The notes beneath the pieces were generated by a model. The model did no database searches. It saw nothing but the letters and a program-made list of their open reading frames with translations, and was not told the DNA's origin. 64,000 nt of DNA. Origin: Paraphoma chrysanthemicola. Taxonomy: Eukaryota > Ascomycota > Dothideomycetes > Pleosporales > Phaeosphaeriaceae. The stretch is taken from NCBI GenBank assembly GCA_020744225.1, contig JAGMWG010000007.1, forward strand, positions 1,054,001-1,118,000. The letters run 5' to 3'. Both the position numbers and the translations under genes were made by a program. Positions 59,034 through 64,000 of the stretch are shown here, piece by piece (the stretch's first letter is position 1; every line of letters starts with the position of its first letter).

Positions 59034-59691
59034 GGTGTTGAGGAGTCCAAAGATTGACTGTGCTTCGAGGCAAGGGAATTTTGTGTAGTCAATTCGCTGC
59101 CGTCCTGCGCAGGTGTTCATTATATTCACTGCATGCATCTCGAATCTATGACACCAGGGTAGCAGGCTAGGCTCTCCACAACGGACTCCGACCCTACTCA
59201 CGAGGAGAGCAGTTGGCCTGAAATCAGTGATCAACGTGCCATCGGCGCACAATCTTGAGGCTGGTTGCCGGACTGCTGACAAGTGATACATGAAAATCGT
59301 GATGCAGAGAAAACTGTAAATGGAAATGAGCTTTGCCGAAGCCGCCGCCAACCCGGATGCATGTAAGACAACAAGGCTGTACTGCATAGGCGATTACCTG
59401 GCTTGGCCAGACCATACTCCAAAACGGCAAGTCGCTACACACTGTACCGATGAGCTAGCCATTCATCGTCTTCGGCATATTTGACCTGCGTCAGTCATCC
59501 TGGTCTTTTGTCAGCCTTCATCTCGCTGTGTAACCTCAATTCGTGCACATCGGTCAGTTCGCGCCGTTCTCACCTGCGTCATAAACCTCGGTACGGGTTA
59601 CATAGATGTAAATTTAGGTAGTGTAGTGTATAAGATGCAAGGCTGGGCCCGCGTTTGGGTTTCAATGTGACTGTTCACAAGGATTGACACG
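59034..59691. other. Divergent promoter region
   Basis: About 660 bases between the divergent starts of the GFA-fold gene and the FAD oxidase gene. Short overlapping frames only. Confidence 0.5.
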
Positions 59692-61149
59692 ATGCTTGGC
59701 AGAATTAATCCCATAATCTTGCTTACCTGCCTGCAAGTGATCTTTGCAGTCCCTCACGATGCATTTTCAAGTCAGCCTCAAGTTATTGAAAGAGATGTCG
59801 CTGTCATTGGAGGCGGAGCTGCCGGCACTTTTGCTTCTGTCCGGCTGCGCGAAGACTACAACACAAGCATTGTGCTGATCGAGCCAAAATCACACCTCGG
59901 AGGTCACGTCAGCACTTATTTGGTACCGGAAACCAATACCACACTCGAGTATGGAGTACAGTCTTATGTGCAGAACGGCCCCGAAGCCGACTTCTTCGCA
60001 CGCTTCGGAGTTTCTACTCAGCCGTTCGCGGCCAGGAGACTTACGCCACTCAACGTCGAGGTTACGACAGGAGCAGTGCTGGGAAATTACACAGCACCTA
60101 GTGCGAATGCTACCAACGAAGCTTTTGGGCGATGGCTAGCTATCGTGGCCAAGTACGAAAGCTTTCTCGAACCAGGATATTGGGATTTCCCACAGCCACC
60201 AAACATCCCAGAGGACTTCCTCATCCCATTTCAAGATTTTGCGAAGACACATCAGCTTGAAGCCGCGGTTCCGCGAATCATAGCAATATCCGGCGTCGGT
60301 TATGGCGGGATTCGCGACTTGTTGACTCTTCATATATTCCAAGCGTTCGGCGCAACACTCACTCGACAAGTTCTCGAGAATCGACTCCTCACGCAAGTTG
60401 GGTCGAACAGCCTAGTCTACCAACGTGCCCTCGCTCTCTTGAGTGATGATGTCCTTCTTTCGAGCACCATACAGAATGTCAAGCGCACTGGAGCTGGAGC
60501 CGAGATTCTCGTCACGCAGGGCACGAGGCAATATACTATCAGAGCAAAGCGAGTCTTGTTCACTGCACCGCCGAGCCTGGCAACTCTTGCGCAGTACGGA
60601 CTAGATAAGAAAGAAACATCTGCGCTCTCGAAATGGACGATTCCAGCAGAATTTGTAGCTGTTGCGAAGGTACCTTGCATTCCCGAGAACACTTCGGTCA
60701 GCTTTCTGCCATCCGCAGCCGCACCATCAAATCAGCTAGCGTTGAAGGACTGGCCATATTCGCTCCGCCTCGACTCGACTGGTCCGACGGGATCAAACCT
60801 TTTCCGCATCATCTTCGGTTCTAATTCTACGTTGTCGGCTGAGGAATTCAAAAACATTGTCACGACTAGCGTTCACACGCTTCAAGAAGCCGGAACAATA
60901 CAGGGTAATTGTAGCGTAGATTTCAAGGCAATCAGTGATCATACTCGACCTCAATGGAAGTTGACCTCTCAGCAACTCAAAGATGGCTTCGTTCAGGAGC
61001 TTTACTCGTTGCAGGGGTATAGAGCAACGTGGTACACGGGATATGCATGGGCTGCACCCTATAGTAGTACTGTGTGGGCTTTCACTGATGATGTCTTGGT
61101 GAGACTTTTGGCGGACCTCAAGCAGATGAACAAGGCTGGCCAGTCCTGA
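59692..61149 (+). CDS. Secreted FAD-dependent amine-oxidase-like protein
   Basis: Intron-free, 485 residues. A signal peptide (MLGRINPIILLTCLQVIFAV) is followed by the dinucleotide-binding motif DVAVIGGGAAGTFA (about 36-48), the EPKSHLGGHVSTY motif typical of flavin amine oxidases, and several glycosylation sites (NTTLEY, GNYTAP, NATN, GNCS). The C-terminal FAD-contacting region reads GYRATWYTGYAWAAPYSSTVWAF. It resembles the fungal family that includes beta-cyclopiazonate dehydrogenase, secreted or vesicular oxidases of secondary metabolism. No biosynthetic core gene (PKS, NRPS, prenyltransferase) lies nearby, so substrate and pathway are unknown. Confidence 0.85.
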   Translation: MLGRINPIILLTCLQVIFAVPHDAFSSQPQVIERDVAVIGGGAAGTFASVRLREDYNTSIVLIEPKSHLGGHVSTYLVPETNTTLEYGVQSYVQNGPEADFFARFGVSTQPFAARRLTPLNVEVTTGAVLGNYTAPSANATNEAFGRWLAIVAKYESFLEPGYWDFPQPPNIPEDFLIPFQDFAKTHQLEAAVPRIIAISGVGYGGIRDLLTLHIFQAFGATLTRQVLENRLLTQVGSNSLVYQRALALLSDDVLLSSTIQNVKRTGAGAEILVTQGTRQYTIRAKRVLFTAPPSLATLAQYGLDKKETSALSKWTIPAEFVAVAKVPCIPENTSVSFLPSAAAPSNQLALKDWPYSLRLDSTGPTGSNLFRIIFGSNSTLSAEEFKNIVTTSVHTLQEAGTIQGNCSVDFKAISDHTRPQWKLTSQQLKDGFVQELYSLQGYRATWYTGYAWAAPYSSTVWAFTDDVLVRLLADLKQMNKAGQS

Positions 61150-61850
61150 TCTCGCCTCAGGGCATGACGATCTTGACTTAGCAGCGGCCGACATGAGGTG
61201 CACATTGTATCAGGATTTTCTAAGCCAATCCTTCAAAAGCACTTCAAGTACTTTGTATATAGCATCGTCATAAGTTCTATGACAACGCGAACAAAACAGG
61301 GCAAATGCGAAAGCTCAAATTCAATCCCAGCTCTCCGTCATACCGCAACCTAAGTTGATCTGTACTAACACAACCTTTCATCATGCCCCGTCCTAGCCGG
61401 AGCAAGGTCCGGAATCATCCATGCCCCAACAGGAGAGCAGGCCTACAGGAATAAGTACGGAGAATGCGCTGGTTGAGGAATCAAGGGTGGGAGACGAGAG
61501 GATATTAGCTATGAGGGCGAGAAGTGATAGCAAGGCTGGCGAGCAGGTCTGAATTGATTATGAGGACGACTTTTTCTTTCAGAAAGAGGACATGGTTTTG
61601 CTGTGGCGCTGAGGAGTGCAGGTATAAGGAGGATAAGAGCGTGGTTGGGAACCATAGCGCAAGAGACTGTCGCCATTGTTAGGCAATTTATGGGGTGCGA
61701 CGACCATTTACGCCTCGGTATCGCAATTGTATGTGGGAAAGTTTGCATACTGAAGCCTGCAAGCAGGCTAATCTCAACATTTTATGTGGCTCTCGGCCTT
61801 CTAGTGGGTATCTAAAATCAACGAAGAATGTAATAATGGACGTAGATGGC
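61150..61850. other. Convergent 3' intergenic region
   Basis: About 700 bases between the convergent stops of the FAD oxidase and the dehydrogenase. No supported gene. Confidence 0.5.
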
Positions 61851-62966
61851 TTATGTGCTTGATTGAATCGCCTTTTCCTTCGTCGAGCTCGGGTCGACGC
61901 CCTGGGCTGCCGCATCGATTCGATTCTGCGCGAGACGCTACACGCTTGTTAGAGAGGTTTTGCCAATGTCATTCTTGACTCACCAACAGATTCCGTAGGA
62001 GGACTGCGATGGTGACCTTTCCAATCGCAGGAACATAGATAGACGCCTTCTCCTTGACTTCTGGTGTGAAGTTCCTTTCGCTCGAGAAATTGATGCAAAC
62101 TGCTCCAGGCCTCATCTTCTCCAGTGGGACTTTGTACTTGTCGCCAGGCACTCCACTGATCACTACATCGCTGATGGGTAAGCAATCGTCGAGTGTCCAG
62201 CCAGGCTTCTCAACGACCTCGTGCCTTCGCTTTCTCAAACCAACGCCACGAGTGAACTCTTGGACATCGCCGATATCCACGCTGTAGACGTGTGCTCCAT
62301 CGTTTGCGAGTAGTGCCGCGAGCGGCCTGCCAACGACCTCACTCCTGTTTATCACTGTGATAGTCCGCCCATGCAGCCTATTGCCGTATGGCAGAATAGT
62401 ATTGTATATCCTCAGGTATTCGAGAATCTTGATGACCGCCAACGGTGTGCACGGTAGTATGCTCTTCTTCGTGCTTGCAGGATCGAGGAAGCGGATGTTC
62501 TGGTACATGTTGAAGATATAGCGATGCGACAACCCCTCGACATCTTTGTCTATCGAGACAATCTGCTGGAGGTACTGGTCTTGTCTGCTACCAAAGATAG
62601 GGTAGTACACGATGATGCCGTCAATTGAATCGTCGTTGTTCGCGTCAATGAGTGCGTCTTCGAGGAGTTCGCGATCGACTTCGCGGAGGTCAAATGCAAA
62701 CCCGCTTTATACCAATCAGCAAACCAATCCACCTTTGATGTTGCGAAAAGAATGCCATTATAAATTGACGAACATGCTCACTTTTCAACACAAGTCTTGC
62801 CTGTCCATTCCGCATAGACTCGAGCGGCAGGGTCCGCGCTGGAGAGGAAGCCAACGAGCAATGGCTTGCGCTCAATTTTGCTCAGACCATCTCTGACTTC
62901 CTCAAGCAGGCTTTTGGCGATGTTGTTCGCAAGTATGACCTTGCAGTTGGGTTTCTCCTCGGCCAT
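61851..62966 (-). CDS. MTD1: Methylenetetrahydrofolate dehydrogenase (NAD+)
   Basis: Cytosolic one-carbon enzyme oxidising 5,10-methylene-THF with NAD. Minus-strand exons 62966-62782, 62704-61984 and 61937-61851 give 330 residues, close to yeast Mtd1 (320). The N-terminal domain contains FLSSADPAARVYAEWTGKTC (where bifunctional enzymes have the catalytic YxxxK, monofunctional Mtd1 differs) and DGIIVYYPIFGSRQDQYLQ. The dinucleotide domain shows CTPLAVIKILEY, INRSEVVGRPLAALLANDGA and the SDVVISGVPG turn, then PGAVCINFSSERNF. The C-terminus is helical and ends TKEKAIQSST. It is head-to-head with MMS19 across about 300 bases. Confidence 0.93.
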
Positions 62967-63269
62967 GGTGGGGTTTTTCGCGACTTTGAGTAGGAGAGAA
63001 GGTGAGAGGTGACAGTGAAAAGATAACAAGCAGACACAAGTTGAATCAAGATACAAAGCCTCTAAGCACCCTCAATTAACGCGCAATTAAACCACTTGCA
63101 GCGACTGCCGCGCTCCCATAACTTTTTTTCGAAGCTGCCCCACCATTCCGATACCGGCCAATCAGCTCCCCAGCAGTTCCGTAACGTCATCGCAGACTGC
63201 TATCTGCGGCTTTCCGAACCGCGTGCGCATGAGCATCTCCTCCTCTAAATCACGAGACGCGTCGTTATA
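62967..63269. promoter_or_regulatory. Divergent promoter of MTD1 and MMS19
   Basis: About 300 bases between the two divergent start codons. It contains a CCAAT-type box (GGCCAATCAGC, near 63157-63167), common in divergent fungal promoters. Confidence 0.5.
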
Positions 63270-64000
63270 ATGTCAGACATTCAGCAGTATTTGCTGGACT
63301 ATGACAGAAACAAGAAGGAAGCCACCGAGACGGCGGAGCGAAGCGCGACGCGTATGTTTGGCGGGGCATGGCGGGATGGAAGAAGTGCTGATGGCGCGCA
63401 GGACTGAAAGATGGACAATTGAAGCTCATAAGCCTGATCACGGACCTGGGAGAATATCTCAATAGCGAAGATGGCGCGACCCGGTCCAAGAGTGAGTGTT
63501 TCTCTGTAAACAATATGGGACTCTCTAATACCATGATAGCCATGTCTTACCTCGCGGAGGTGCTCGCTTCGACACCGCAGAAAGTTCTTTCGCTCCAACA
63601 ACGTATGTTGATCCCTCACGCCGCATTTTCATATCTCCGATCGAGTCGTATCGCCCACGATATTGCGCACGTTTCGCCCGCGTGGTGGGCTTTGAGAAGT
63701 TGTCCTTGATGTTGGCCAACATGAGCATACAGAGGAGGCGCAGAGGGAGCGGCCCATAAACTCATGAAGCGAAATCATGTTCGTTAATGAATGACAGTGC
63801 TGACTTGGATGTTATAGGAAATCTCCTGTGCGACTTCACCTTGTCGCGGACCGAGGACACCGAAGGACTGGGCTCTTGCGCAAAGGCCCTGCTAGCGTTG
63901 GAGGGCCTGGGAAAATGGGACGACACAAGAGTAGTTGGGATCGTTGAGACACTGCTCACCAATACTCACCCTCTGCGACAGTTCAAGCAGCAGAGCGAGC
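63270..64000 (+). CDS. MET18: MMS19/MET18, cytosolic iron-sulphur targeting factor (5' part)
   Basis: HEAT-repeat scaffold that delivers Fe-S clusters to DNA repair and replication enzymes. Exons 63270-63351, 63402-63491, 63540-63602 and 63818 onward stay in frame. The gene continues past the window. Visible segments are MSDIQQYLLDYDRNKKEA, LKLISLITDLGEYLNSEDGATRSK, then MSYLAEVLASTPQKVLSLQQR and NLLCDFTLSRTEDTEGLGSCAKALLALEGL, ending at THPLRQFKQQSE, the expected MMS19 N-terminal order. The third intron (215 bases) is long for this window. The junction LQQR/NLLCDF agrees with the family, so no exon is missed inside it. Confidence 0.9.

Noticed and set aside
1..64000. tRNA genes
   Set aside because: I looked for the B-box consensus GGTTCGANNCC with a matching A-box on both strands and found no convincing pair. 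A covariance-model scan would be decisive.

Overview
The window is nuclear DNA of a filamentous ascomycete (Pezizomycotina, probably Dothideomycetes). Most genes carry short spliceosomal introns of about 45-100 bases with GT/AG ends and CTAAC/CTGAC-like branch sites. The set combines conserved eukaryotic genes with families known only from filamentous fungi. I saw no mobile element, rRNA, CRISPR array or convincing tRNA. All gene models were spliced by eye, and in nearly all cases the exon lengths sum to a multiple of three.

0-31.5 kb is mainly core cell machinery: AMP deaminase, proteasome ATPase Rpt1 head-to-head with chaperonin subunit Cct4, a fungal protein of unknown function, an ELMO/CED-12 protein, a cysteine-rich C-terminal zinc-type protein, succinate dehydrogenase flavoprotein, ribosomal protein L3, the PP2A B regulatory subunit, a UAA-family nucleotide-sugar transporter and a Pmt4-type protein O-mannosyltransferase. 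32-38 kb holds two large fungal-specific membrane proteins.

38-42 kb is the most interesting part. A small SesB-like alpha/beta hydrolase (minus strand) lies head-to-head with an NB-ARC/TPR NOD-like receptor (plus strand). In many fungi these domains form one protein. Here they are separate genes. The hydrolase has its own last exon encoding an Asn/Gly/Thr-rich C-terminal tail with an internal repeat, and the receptor begins with a short segment that aligns with that tail. That layout matches fungal amyloid-signalling receptor/effector pairs. The receptor also shows a degenerate P-loop, a degenerate MHD-like motif and one apparent frameshift, so it may be decaying.

42-64 kb holds an uncharacterised Ser/Thr-rich protein with an unclear 5' end, a secreted subtilisin-like protease, the Vps10 sorting receptor, another fungal-specific membrane protein, a GFA/CENP-V-fold protein whose only intron seems to have lost its acceptor AG, a secreted FAD amine-oxidase-like enzyme, NAD-dependent methylene-THF dehydrogenase, and the 5' part of MMS19/MET18, which runs off the end. 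Several long stretches (7.4-10.3, 11.7-13.3, 16.7-18.9, 46.0-48.6, 53.1-55.5 kb) show no convincing gene.
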